Source: Pseudobdellovibrionaceae bacterium
GTDB lineage: Bacteria > Bdellovibrionota > Bdellovibrionia > Bdellovibrionales > Bdellovibrionaceae
NCBI GenBank assembly: GCA_947374445.1
Contig: CANCBY010000010.1
Span: 1 to 26,460, forward strand
Length of the DNA stretch: 26,460 nt
Reading direction: 5' to 3'
The position numbers and the translations under genes are program-made. Shown one piece after another: positions 6,858 to 14,778 of this stretch. The notes under the pieces were generated by a model. It saw only the letters and a program-made list of their open reading frames with translations, made no database searches and was not told the origin of the DNA. Each line of letters opens with the position of its first letter. The stretch's first letter is position 1.

Positions 6858-8267
6858 CTAATTTTGTTCACTTCCAAAGTTTTTATCGTAGTCATATTGA
6901 GAACAAACTTCTCGTCGATATTCGAAGATCTTTTTGACATCGCGGCTGACAAGTCTCCCCGCTGCCAACAATCCCAACGACCCCAAAGGCACTCTATATC
7001 GAACCATATCCGTCATCAAAGTCCCTGGACCCAGGTCCGAAAACTCGTGTGTGTGGTGCCACTTTGTATATGGCCCTTTTAATTGTGTATCGACAAATTT
7101 TTGTGGCGGCTGCCAGTCCAAAATCTCTGTGCGCCAACGAACAGGAACACCATGAATTTTAAGCTTATAATCAATCAGACTCCCGCCCTGAATTTCCGGC
7201 GTCGACATGCCAAGAACATGAAACTGAAGCAATGGAGGAGTGATCGTTTCAAGATTTTTTGCATCTGCAAAAAACTGAAAAACTTTTTCTCGTTTAAAAG
7301 ACAAATACTGTTCGCAATAAAAAATAGCGTCACCGCCGTTAACGAGCTCAGCCACTTGAGAAAAAGCCGAATTCAAATCAGGATATTTAAACTCAAACCC
7401 TATTTGCTTGAGTGCTTTGGGTTCAAGCCTTTGACTGCTTAAAATCACGTGCGACATTTCACCAAAAATAGACTTTAGAACAAAAGCCGGCACTGCAGGG
7501 CCAAGATTTTTACCTAGTGAATGAGCTAGATCTTTCGAAAAATCAATATTGCGCGCAACTCCCGGCGCCACTGCATTTATGATACCCGCAAAAGCTCTGT
7601 CACCAATAGCTTCAACATAAAGATTGGTCAGGTCTTCAACGTGGATCCAAGACATCCACTGCTGTCCATCTCCGACAGCGCCACCAAAGCCATTTTGAAA
7701 TAGCGGAAGCATTTTAGTCAAAGCACCAGCCAAGGCATTAAGAACAACGCCAACTCTCAAAATAACATAACGGCAACCAGGTATAAGATTTTTTCCTTGA
7801 GCCAAAGTCACTGGCCGCTCCCAATCACGACAAACATCGGATAAAAATCCAGCGCCCTGATTGGAGTCTTCCGTTAAAACTTCATCGCCACGATCTCCGT
7901 AATAACCTGTAGCCGAAGTTGAAACAAAAACTCGCACTCGAGCTTTCATCTCGACAAGTGAAGTGATCATGTTTGAGGTGTAGCTGGCTCTTGAACTATA
8001 AATTCTTTTTTTCTTTTGATCCGACCAACGGGCCTCGGCCACACTTTCTCCAGCTAAGTGGACTACGGCCTCTACTTCTCGCAGCAGCTCATTCTTGATC
8101 GGCTCCTCTGAAAGATCGCCCTCAATCACGTCGCATGGGAATGGCAACTCGAGATGAGCTTTCTCAGCATTGCGTGAAATGACAAAGATCGTATGCCCAG
8201 CGCGGACGAGCTTTTTGCCAACTTCGCGGCCCACCATTCCCGTAGCCCCAGTAATTAGAATTTTCAT
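6858..8267 (-). CDS. TIGR01777-family epimerase fused to C-terminal SRPBCC domain
   Basis: This is a 469-residue two-domain protein. Residues 1 to about 300 are an extended short-chain dehydrogenase/epimerase with the Rossmann motif GATGMVG (7-13), VVHLAGESV, FVSTSATGYYGDRG and WMSWIHVEDL, characteristic of the TIGR01777 (YfcH-like) family. Residues from about 310 on (FYCEQYLSFKREKVFQFFADAKNLETITPP, in pieces) form a START/SRPBCC-type lipid- or ligand-binding domain (KLKIHGVPVRWRTEI, PYTKWHHTHEF). The substrate is unknown. AGGAG lies seven bases upstream of the ATG. It follows the photolyase by 28 bases and precedes a BFD-domain gene, so a three-gene operon is likely. Photolyase and TIGR01777 genes are neighbours in various bacteria, which suggests a light- or stress-linked role; this is inference. 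Confidence 0.88.
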   Translation of the reverse strand: MKILITGATGMVGREVGKKLVRAGHTIFVISRNAEKAHLELPFPCDVIEGDLSEEPIKNELLREVEAVVHLAGESVAEARWSDQKKKRIYSSRASYTSNMITSLVEMKARVRVFVSTSATGYYGDRGDEVLTEDSNQGAGFLSDVCRDWERPVTLAQGKNLIPGCRYVILRVGVVLNALAGALTKMLPLFQNGFGGAVGDGQQWMSWIHVEDLTNLYVEAIGDRAFAGIINAVAPGVARNIDFSKDLAHSLGKNLGPAVPAFVLKSIFGEMSHVILSSQRLEPKALKQIGFEFKYPDLNSAFSQVAELVNGGDAIFYCEQYLSFKREKVFQFFADAKNLETITPPLLQFHVLGMSTPEIQGGSLIDYKLKIHGVPVRWRTEILDWQPPQKFVDTQLKGPYTKWHHTHEFSDLGPGTLMTDMVRYRVPLGSLGLLAAGRLVSRDVKKIFEYRREVCSQYDYDKNFGSEQN

Positions 8268-8295
8268 CTCTTCGCTCCTATTAACTTTTTTATAT

Positions 8296-9657
8296 CTATT
8301 TACCTTTTAAGGCTAAACTAAAAGCACTCAAGCAACGCTCACGAGCCTCGACATGATCCACCATCGGTTGAATGTACTTAGCTGTGCCAAACTCCGGGAC
8401 CCATTTTTTGATATAGCTCATTTGTGAATCAAATTTTTCAATCTGCGTGGTTGGATTAAAAATTCGAAAATAGGGAGCTGCATCACACCCCGTGCCGGCA
8501 GCCCATTGCCAATTGCCGTTGTTTGCCGCCAAATCATAGTCCAACAGATGAGCTGCAAAATGCCGTTCACCACGATGCCAGTGGATCAAAAGGTGCTTGG
8601 TTAAAAACGAGGCGGTCAACATGCGCACACGATTGTGCATGTGTCCTGTTTGCAAAAGCTCGCGCATCCCAGCATCGACCAAAGGATAACCCGTCTGCCC
8701 CGCGGCCCATTTTTTAAAATCCTCAGGGGCATCACGCCACTTTATCTTTTCATAATCCGGGCGAAAAGAAGACTTTTCAACATGTGGAAAATGAAAAAGA
8801 ATTTGCATAAAAAATTCGCGCCAAATCAACTCTGAAAGCCAAACGTCGCTACGTCCTCGAGCAGCTCGAACAAGCTCCCGCACACTGACAGTGCCAAACC
8901 GCAAATGAAGACCTAAATGAGAGGTCGCATCCAACGCTGGAAAATCTCTCTTTTCCGCATAGTTTATTAACATCTTAGACTCAACCTTGATTTCTGGAAA
9001 CTTAAATCCTCGGTTGGGATTAAAACCCATTTGCTCCAAAGTCGGTACTTGGCTCAAAGGTTCTGTTTTTAAAAAACGGTGAAAGTAACGTTCACAAGGG
9101 TAGGATTTTAAATAAAACTCACTGAGGCTATTAAGCCACTTCTTTTTGTAAGGAGTGTAGACAGTGTATGGCTTTTGCGCATCGGTGAGAACTTCATTTT
9201 TTTCGAAGACAACTTGATCCTTGAAAGTCTTAAAAGAGATTTTTTTATTCGCAAGAAAATCTTGAACTGCCTTATCTCGATCGATCGCTTGCGGCTCATA
9301 ATCATGATTACAGTAAACAGCCGTAAACCCAGCAACCGAAGAGCTTTTACCTAGTAACGCTTCAAATACATCTAGAGGCTTGCCAAAATAAATCCACAGG
9401 TCACTGCCCTGCTCTTGCAGTTTTGATTTTAACATTTTGACTTGCTCGAATATGAACCAGACGCGGCGATCATCGTGGTTTTGCAAACGCATCAAAATTT
9501 CTGAATCAAAAATAAAAAGTGGCACTACATTTTCATTTTCTTTTAGTGCGTAAAACAGGGCTGCACTATCTTCCAACCTCAAATCTCGGCGCATCCAATA
9601 CAATGCTTTAGAAATATGATCTTTTGAAGGCGTCTCTTTTTTTGTCATTGTTGGCAT
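8296..9657 (-). CDS. phrB: Deoxyribodipyrimidine photolyase (class I cryptochrome/photolyase family)
   Basis: The 453-residue protein repairs UV-induced pyrimidine dimers using light and FADH-. The N-terminal alpha/beta antenna domain starts with LYWMRRDLRLEDSAAL. The C-terminal FAD domain holds WREFFMQILFHFPHV, TGYPLVDAGMRELLQTG, HNRVRMLTASFLTKHLL and DYDLAANNGNWQWAAGTG, all characteristic of bacterial CPD photolyases. The length is close to the usual about 470. The start at 9657 is preceded by GGAGAAAG at about nine bases; an alternative ATG lies three codons in. The upstream region carries a GATAGATCTATC palindrome and a second half-site, which could regulate the gene. It is the first gene of the probable photolyase, epimerase-SRPBCC, BFD operon. 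A (6-4) or cryptochrome role is less likely from the motifs but not excluded. Confidence 0.93.
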   Translation of the reverse strand: MPTMTKKETPSKDHISKALYWMRRDLRLEDSAALFYALKENENVVPLFIFDSEILMRLQNHDDRRVWFIFEQVKMLKSKLQEQGSDLWIYFGKPLDVFEALLGKSSSVAGFTAVYCNHDYEPQAIDRDKAVQDFLANKKISFKTFKDQVVFEKNEVLTDAQKPYTVYTPYKKKWLNSLSEFYLKSYPCERYFHRFLKTEPLSQVPTLEQMGFNPNRGFKFPEIKVESKMLINYAEKRDFPALDATSHLGLHLRFGTVSVRELVRAARGRSDVWLSELIWREFFMQILFHFPHVEKSSFRPDYEKIKWRDAPEDFKKWAAGQTGYPLVDAGMRELLQTGHMHNRVRMLTASFLTKHLLIHWHRGERHFAAHLLDYDLAANNGNWQWAAGTGCDAAPYFRIFNPTTQIEKFDSQMSYIKKWVPEFGTAKYIQPMVDHVEARERCLSAFSLALKGK

Positions 9658-9685
9658 ACTGAGCTTTCTCCGTGACTGCTTCGGA

Positions 9686-9714
9686 ATCTATCAATTTTAT
9701 CGATAGATCTATCA
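9686..9714. promoter_or_regulatory. Palindrome plus half-site upstream of photolyase, operator candidate
   Basis: GATAGATCTATC at 9702-9713 is a perfect 12-bp palindrome. ATCTATCA occurs at 9686-9693 and again at 9707-9714, a spacing of 21 bases or two helical turns. The cluster lies between the divergent photolyase and ABC1-kinase genes, 29 to 57 bases upstream of the photolyase ATG. The arrangement resembles an operator with two half-sites plus a dyad; no binding protein is identified. Confidence 0.4.
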
Positions 9715-9750
9715 CTAGACATTCAAAAACTGTAGTGTAGCTTAGTGCGG

Positions 9751-11151
9751 ATGTCAGAGCAAAAGAAACTCAAAAAAATAAAATCATCCGTCTTAAGCCG
9801 CAGCTTTCAGCTTGCGAAACTGACTGTTAGCACAGGTGCAAAACTGACAACCTTTGGCGCGAGCAACTTTTTAGCAGGCAACAAAAAAAATTCAGAAATA
9901 TGGCAACAAAAATGGAATGCCTTTCTAAAGGACCGAGCCAAAGACTTCAGCCAAGACTTAGGTGAGCTCAAGGGCTCTTTGATGAAGGCAGGGCAAATGC
10001 TCTCGATGTATGGGGAGCATTTTTTGCCACCAGAAGCAAATGATCTGCTAAAAAGTTTGCAATCGCAGTCACCAGCCGTTGCATGGGAACCTATAAAAAA
10101 AATATTAAAAGAAAATTTAACTTCAGACCAATTAGCTCAGCTTGAAATTGGACACGAGCCTATCGGATCAGCCTCTATTGGCCAAGTTCATCCGGCTACA
10201 ATAAAGGCCACAGGACAAAAAATTGTTCTTAAAATTCAATATCCAGATGTTCACTTGGCGATCGATTCCGATCTTAAAGCCATCAAGTCATTTCTAAAAG
10301 TTTTGAAGCTGCTTCCTCAAAGTATTAATTCCGAGGCTCTTTTTTCTGAAGTTAGAGCCATGCTTATTCAAGAGATGGACTATCAACTCGAAGCCCAGCA
10401 AACACAAAAGTATGCTTTGCTTCTAGCCCAAGACCCGCGCTTTATTGTACCCCGAATCCACCCTGAGTTTTGCGGAAAAAAAGTCATCGCCAGCTCCTTT
10501 GAAGAAGGTGAATCCCCTGACTCGCCTAAAGTTATGGCTTTACCCCAAGAGCGACGCAATCGCATGGGACTTAATTTTATCGATCTCTATTTCACTGAAA
10601 TTTTTGCCTGGGGAATGGTGCAGACAGATCCACATCTTGGTAACTACCGTGTGCGAATAAATGAATCTGGTCAGGACCAGCTCGTTCTTTTAGATTTTGG
10701 AGCTGTCAGAAACTACTCTCCAAGTTTTTTAGATCATTACAAAAAAATGATTCAAAGCTCACTGTTTCTTGATAGCGACGGATTGCTCGAGGCGGCCGAA
10801 AACTTAGGCTTTATCAAAAAGTCAGATCCAAAAGATCTTTTAGCGGCATTTGAAAACTTTTGCTTTTCCACTGTCGAGCCTTTTATGACTCCTGATGATC
10901 AACGTAACACCCATCAACAAATGAATCTCCGCGGCGAATACAATTGGAAAAAATCAGATCTCCCGCAGCGCTTAACAAAAGAGGGATTTCAAATGGTACA
11001 AAACTTTAAGCTCAGACCTCCGCCCCAAGAGATATTATTTCTGGACCGAAAAACAGGCGGAGTTTTTATCTTTTGCTCCGTCATGAAGGCCGAAATTAAT
11101 TCGCGCCAACTTTTGACCAAGCATTTTAAAGATTCGTCCTTAAAAATGTGA
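9751..11151 (+). CDS. ABC1/UbiB-family atypical protein kinase-like protein
   Basis: The 466-residue protein carries the signatures of the ABC1/ADCK/UbiB family: the N-terminal KxGQ motif (SLMKAGQMLS), the alanine-type nucleotide loop (PIGSASIGQVHPA), the strand lysine (IVLKIQYPD), the ExD motif (EMDYQLEA), the catalytic-loop DPHLGNY, and LLDFGAV for the metal-binding DFG. Family members act as ATPases/kinases, usually supporting ubiquinone biosynthesis or other isoprenoid lipid chemistry at membranes. Unlike many UbiB proteins, no C-terminal transmembrane pair is evident. I chose the ATG at 9751; a GTG two codons earlier is possible. A good ribosome binding site is not visible for either. 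It is a single gene, divergent from the photolyase and convergent with the large AsmA gene (11 bases between stops). Confidence 0.85.
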   Translation: MSEQKKLKKIKSSVLSRSFQLAKLTVSTGAKLTTFGASNFLAGNKKNSEIWQQKWNAFLKDRAKDFSQDLGELKGSLMKAGQMLSMYGEHFLPPEANDLLKSLQSQSPAVAWEPIKKILKENLTSDQLAQLEIGHEPIGSASIGQVHPATIKATGQKIVLKIQYPDVHLAIDSDLKAIKSFLKVLKLLPQSINSEALFSEVRAMLIQEMDYQLEAQQTQKYALLLAQDPRFIVPRIHPEFCGKKVIASSFEEGESPDSPKVMALPQERRNRMGLNFIDLYFTEIFAWGMVQTDPHLGNYRVRINESGQDQLVLLDFGAVRNYSPSFLDHYKKMIQSSLFLDSDGLLEAAENLGFIKKSDPKDLLAAFENFCFSTVEPFMTPDDQRNTHQQMNLRGEYNWKKSDLPQRLTKEGFQMVQNFKLRPPPQEILFLDRKTGGVFIFCSVMKAEINSRQLLTKHFKDSSLKM

Positions 11152-11162
11152 GATGGTTACAG

Positions 11163-14075
11163 CTAATTACCTTTAATAAATAAATCTTGAACTTTTTTCT
11201 TTAAGTCTTCAGTCACTTCTTGTTTTTTCTTTTGAACTTCATCGTTTACCTTGCTTTCAATTCCTTGAACGATCTTTTTCTGCTCATAGGCTAATACTTT
11301 GTTTGCCATCTTTGAAAGTGTGTCTTGAGCAAAAGCAAATTCAGGTTTCAGCGGAGAACCCTGCATTCGAAATGGAATTTCAAGCCTTCCCTGCGAGTCC
11401 TTATTGGCTTCAAAAAAAGACCCACTCAAATCACTCTTTATGTGAGCTGTTCCGGTCAAGTTCATATTCAAAGTGTAATCGACAAACCCCTTAAAAGAGA
11501 TCTCATCATTTTGCGAAGTCACGGCGCTGAAGGGATTCAAACCAAGCTGACCATCTTTGATTTTATAGTTTCCTTTCATCTGAGCTTGCAATGGCCCCTT
11601 ACTCGCAATCGCATCGGCCTTGGCACCGGGTACTTTTGCAACAAAGTCTTTAACCATGGCCGCAAGCTCGACTGTATTCAAGCGCCCTTGAGCGAGGGAA
11701 AAATCTCCATCTGCTAAAATACTTTCAGTAAAATCCGGAGCCCAAGGCAACTTAGCCAAACCTTGAGAAGATAGATCTACCTTACCACCAATGAGCTTTT
11801 CATATTGTGGCATCGCCCAGTTCAACAAACTCTCTATCTGCACAGAGGTCGCTTTGAGTTCATATTTTAAAATCGGATCTGGCTGAAATAAATTCAGCGA
11901 GAGTCTCGACACAGACACTGATCCACCAAAGACACGAGCCACGCTCAGCGCTGATTCCACTTGGCCCGCCTTTAAGTCTGACTTCATATGAACACCCGCG
12001 GCCTTGAGATCGCCAACCTCAAATTCGTCAACAATCAAATCAATCGCTATTTGAGTATTATGTATAAGATTCTCATCAGTTAAAAATGCCGGAGGAGGCT
12101 TCGGCTTTTCAACTAATGTCTGAACTTTAACTGCTGGCTCTGACTTTACGACAACGTACTTTGGCAGCCGCCCGGCAACAGTCCCTTTGACTGCAAGCAA
12201 ACTCTTCATAGGAAACTCTGGATCTAGGCGCCCGTTCAGACCGAGCGAAAACTTAAGCTCGCCGTCAGGTACGTGGGGCCTCAGACTTGGCAACCAAGTC
12301 TTTAATTGAGTCAAATTCAACGATTTGCAGTCCAAACGTAAGTTCATTGGAGAAGCAACACTTAGAGGCGGCTGCCCGGCAATTTCAATAGCACCCGCCT
12401 TGGTCTGAATCTGACTTGATTTCAAACTAAAAAAACCCTGATTTTTTTCTGCGCTTATTGCAATTTTAAATGGCTCAGCTTGCTTTTTTGAAAACAAATT
12501 AAGATATGAAATGCTCATTCCGCTAAGGTCGGCTTTGAGTGTGGCTTTTCCCGATTGAACATTTAAATTATCGGCGCTGAGCTTTCCTTCTAAATTAAGT
12601 TCCAATGGGCCATCGATTAAGAGACTCCGGCTCCCATATCTGACCTGAGTAGAAACATTCTTAAGAGTCAAATCAGAGATTTCAATTTTACCTTTAGCAG
12701 GACTCCGCAGATCACCTTCGAAACTCCCCTTCAAAGAAGCTGAGCCTGTTACCGGATGTGCAGAGAGTGGTAGAATAAATCTTTCTAAACCAGAAAGCGT
12801 TGTCGGATGAAGGAAAATCTGCAGCGAGGCCATCGTGCTTTTTCCGGGACTAAGATCAACTTGGCCTTTGAGGTCAGTTTCAAGTTGATTCAGTTTTGCA
12901 AACAAAGAGTCGATAACCCAGCGACGATCAATATGGCCCTTTGATTTGAAGGTCAAAGGGATCTCCGAAGGTTTGTTAAAAATCTTTCCAAAAGAAATAT
13001 TCATATCCGTCAAATTGAAGTCTGCAGAATAGTCTTTTATTTCAAAAAACTGACCGCCCTTAAAATCAAACGCCAGGTCTGCATTGAACTCGCCATTTGC
13101 AATAGATTCTTCTGATCGCATATCAATCATAATTTGTGACTTCGCAAGACGAAAAAATCCTTGATAGCTTAAAGATTGAAATGGCCCTTCAACTTTTACC
13201 TCTGAGTCAAGTGCGCCACTCCAGCCAATGATAGGCAGCCCCAAATTTTGAGGAGGAGGTGGTATCTTCTGAAGATCAGTAATTTGAGATTTAGCCAGAA
13301 TTGAGATCGATCTGTTGTTGAGATCTATTTCTCCCTTCAAACTGGTCGTCAATGATAGAACCTGCCCCAGCATGCGATCAAAAATAATCTTTCCATTCTG
13401 GTAATTAAAATCTGAAGCAAAAGAAAATACCAACCAAAATGGCACAGCTGGCTGATCTAGCTTTGCCATTCCAGTTAAATTCATTTTTAATGGTGAGCTC
13501 AAATTTTCAAGACGAAAATCCGACGAAATATCCTTCAAAACTAACAGTCTGTGACTTTCACGACGAAGCTCAAGATTCAACTTTTCAACACTGACGTCTA
13601 AACGCAAATCCTTTAGAAACGGCTGCTTTAATCGCAAGTCAGTTAGTTGTTGAATAGCAATAGGAGCAACCGACACTGGGGCCGCTGGCTCTTGAGCCTT
13701 TGAAGTGGACAGATCACAAGTCAAAGTCGGATTTTTTACAAGCACACGAAGGTCAGGGACCAGTTCCTTAGGCTTTGCATAATCTCCGATAGCGGAGAGA
13801 GAGAAAGAAACCTCTTCGACGTCAATCTGACTGCAATTAGTTCCAAAGACTCCCACATTTTGCAAGCGCACTTGAATACCGCCCCATTGCCAATCTAACT
13901 TCAGCGATTTGAAATCAACTTGAACCCCTTGTGGTCCCAGCAACTCGGCTAGTTGCGAACGCAGCTGTACGGTCAAAAAAGATTCGGCTTTAACAAAAGC
14001 AAAAGCAAGAAGTCCCAAGCAAATCAAAAGTAGAACCAAAATGGTTTTGAAAATTTTTGCTATCGTCCGCATCAT
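11163..14075 (-). CDS. Large AsmA-family envelope protein
   Basis: The 970-residue protein starts with a basic stretch and one membrane helix (residues about 11-29, ILVLLLICLGLLAFAFV), followed by the N-terminal AsmA-type pattern (LRSQLAELLGPQGVQVDF, LKLDWQWGGIQVRLQNV). A very long beta-rich periplasmic region follows. The C-terminal part has the AsmA-like run of ELAAMVKDFVAKVP, KGPLQAQMKGNYKIKDGQL and GTAHIKSDLSGSF, and ends with a charged helix rich in Lys and Glu that could be coiled coil. Family members are inner-membrane-anchored, bridge-like proteins tied to outer-membrane lipid homeostasis. It is monocistronic, convergent with the ABC1 gene, whose family is also lipid-linked. Two ATGs (14075 and 14072) are adjacent. 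Confidence 0.85.
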   Translation of the reverse strand: MMRTIAKIFKTILVLLLICLGLLAFAFVKAESFLTVQLRSQLAELLGPQGVQVDFKSLKLDWQWGGIQVRLQNVGVFGTNCSQIDVEEVSFSLSAIGDYAKPKELVPDLRVLVKNPTLTCDLSTSKAQEPAAPVSVAPIAIQQLTDLRLKQPFLKDLRLDVSVEKLNLELRRESHRLLVLKDISSDFRLENLSSPLKMNLTGMAKLDQPAVPFWLVFSFASDFNYQNGKIIFDRMLGQVLSLTTSLKGEIDLNNRSISILAKSQITDLQKIPPPPQNLGLPIIGWSGALDSEVKVEGPFQSLSYQGFFRLAKSQIMIDMRSEESIANGEFNADLAFDFKGGQFFEIKDYSADFNLTDMNISFGKIFNKPSEIPLTFKSKGHIDRRWVIDSLFAKLNQLETDLKGQVDLSPGKSTMASLQIFLHPTTLSGLERFILPLSAHPVTGSASLKGSFEGDLRSPAKGKIEISDLTLKNVSTQVRYGSRSLLIDGPLELNLEGKLSADNLNVQSGKATLKADLSGMSISYLNLFSKKQAEPFKIAISAEKNQGFFSLKSSQIQTKAGAIEIAGQPPLSVASPMNLRLDCKSLNLTQLKTWLPSLRPHVPDGELKFSLGLNGRLDPEFPMKSLLAVKGTVAGRLPKYVVVKSEPAVKVQTLVEKPKPPPAFLTDENLIHNTQIAIDLIVDEFEVGDLKAAGVHMKSDLKAGQVESALSVARVFGGSVSVSRLSLNLFQPDPILKYELKATSVQIESLLNWAMPQYEKLIGGKVDLSSQGLAKLPWAPDFTESILADGDFSLAQGRLNTVELAAMVKDFVAKVPGAKADAIASKGPLQAQMKGNYKIKDGQLGLNPFSAVTSQNDEISFKGFVDYTLNMNLTGTAHIKSDLSGSFFEANKDSQGRLEIPFRMQGSPLKPEFAFAQDTLSKMANKVLAYEQKKIVQGIESKVNDEVQKKKQEVTEDLKKKVQDLFIKGN

Positions 14076-14096
14076 GAGTATTATTCCACTCTTCTA

Positions 14097-14140
14097 GAGG
14101 GGGCACAAGCATCCGCAAATGATACGGACCCTCCTTTTTT
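14097..14140. other. Nested inverted repeat with T-tract in divergent intergenic region
   Basis: GAGGG (14097-14101) can pair with CCCTC (14129-14133), and inside it TCCG (14112-14115) with CGGA (14125-14128). A run of six T (14135-14140) follows on the plus strand. It resembles a terminator or leader structure, but no plus-strand transcript is expected to end here. It may be part of the 5' region of the exported-protein gene at 14224. The internal loop is large, so confidence is low. Confidence 0.25.
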
Positions 14141-14223
14141 GGGGATGACTTAAGCCATTACAAATGTTGGACTGGTCTTGCTGATGGTGCTTTCTTAAGA
14201 CTTTTTGGGAGGATCGCATAGAC

Positions 14224-14778
14224 ATGAGATTATCGGTCATGAAAATATTGAACATGAAAATCTTAGATATAAAAAATAAAACAATACTGCTTACAACCCT
14301 CGTCCAGCTTGCCTTTCAGCTGGCGACTTCACAAAGTTTTGCGATGACTTGTTTTCAGCCTTCGTCCGGGGAACTTCTCTCTATCCATAGAGACAACACC
14401 AAACTGCACCTGAGCTACTCGAATAACCATGGCTACAACTCTATCCGCCAGTTCGAAGGTCCAGTTGCTGCAACAGACATCCCTTTGATTCAATTTCAAA
14501 ATGAAAACCTTAAAAATTTAGGTGCAGAGTTTGAGTTCACTTTGCCGGTTGAAAATTGTGATTTCTCGAAAACCAGTCCAGGTGTTGCCCTTTGCTCTGG
14601 TGATTCGCCCGTTGCCGGGACTTCTTTGATGGTCAGTTCACTTTCTGCCTACACTGTGACTCAGCAGCATTTAAGTGGAAATTTTAAATTGCAAAACTTT
14701 AGAATGATGATCGGCCAAGAAAATGTTTTCTTTTTCGTTTTCTCATTCCCTGCGCAAAATTGCACCGGAGACCTTTGA
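14224..14778 (+). CDS. Exported protein of unknown function
   Basis: The protein has 184 residues. Its N-terminus carries several methionines (codons 1, 6 and 11) ahead of a hydrophobic Sec-type segment (TILLTTLVQLAFQLATSQSFA) with a plausible cleavage before MTCF. GGGAGGA lies ten bases before the first ATG, which is long, so the ATG at 14239 or 14254 might be used instead. The mature part is about 145 residues, beta-rich, with several cysteines (TCFQPSSG, VENCDFS, ALCSGDS, AQNCTGD) that could form disulfides. No family is recognised. It is the first gene of a run, and its stop overlaps the TTG start of the SH3-domain protein in a TTGA, so the two are probably co-translated. Confidence 0.72.
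   Translation: MRLSVMKILNMKILDIKNKTILLTTLVQLAFQLATSQSFAMTCFQPSSGELLSIHRDNTKLHLSYSNNHGYNSIRQFEGPVAATDIPLIQFQNENLKNLGAEFEFTLPVENCDFSKTSPGVALCSGDSPVAGTSLMVSSLSAYTVTQQHLSGNFKLQNFRMMIGQENVFFFVFSFPAQNCTGDL

Noticed and set aside
7083..7442. 119-codon plus-strand frame opposite the epimerase-SRPBCC gene
   Set aside because: It is antisense to a recognised domain, with no ribosome site or sensible protein features.
11325..11717. 130-codon plus-strand frame opposite the large AsmA gene
   Set aside because: It is antisense to the AsmA C-terminal domain and has random-looking composition.
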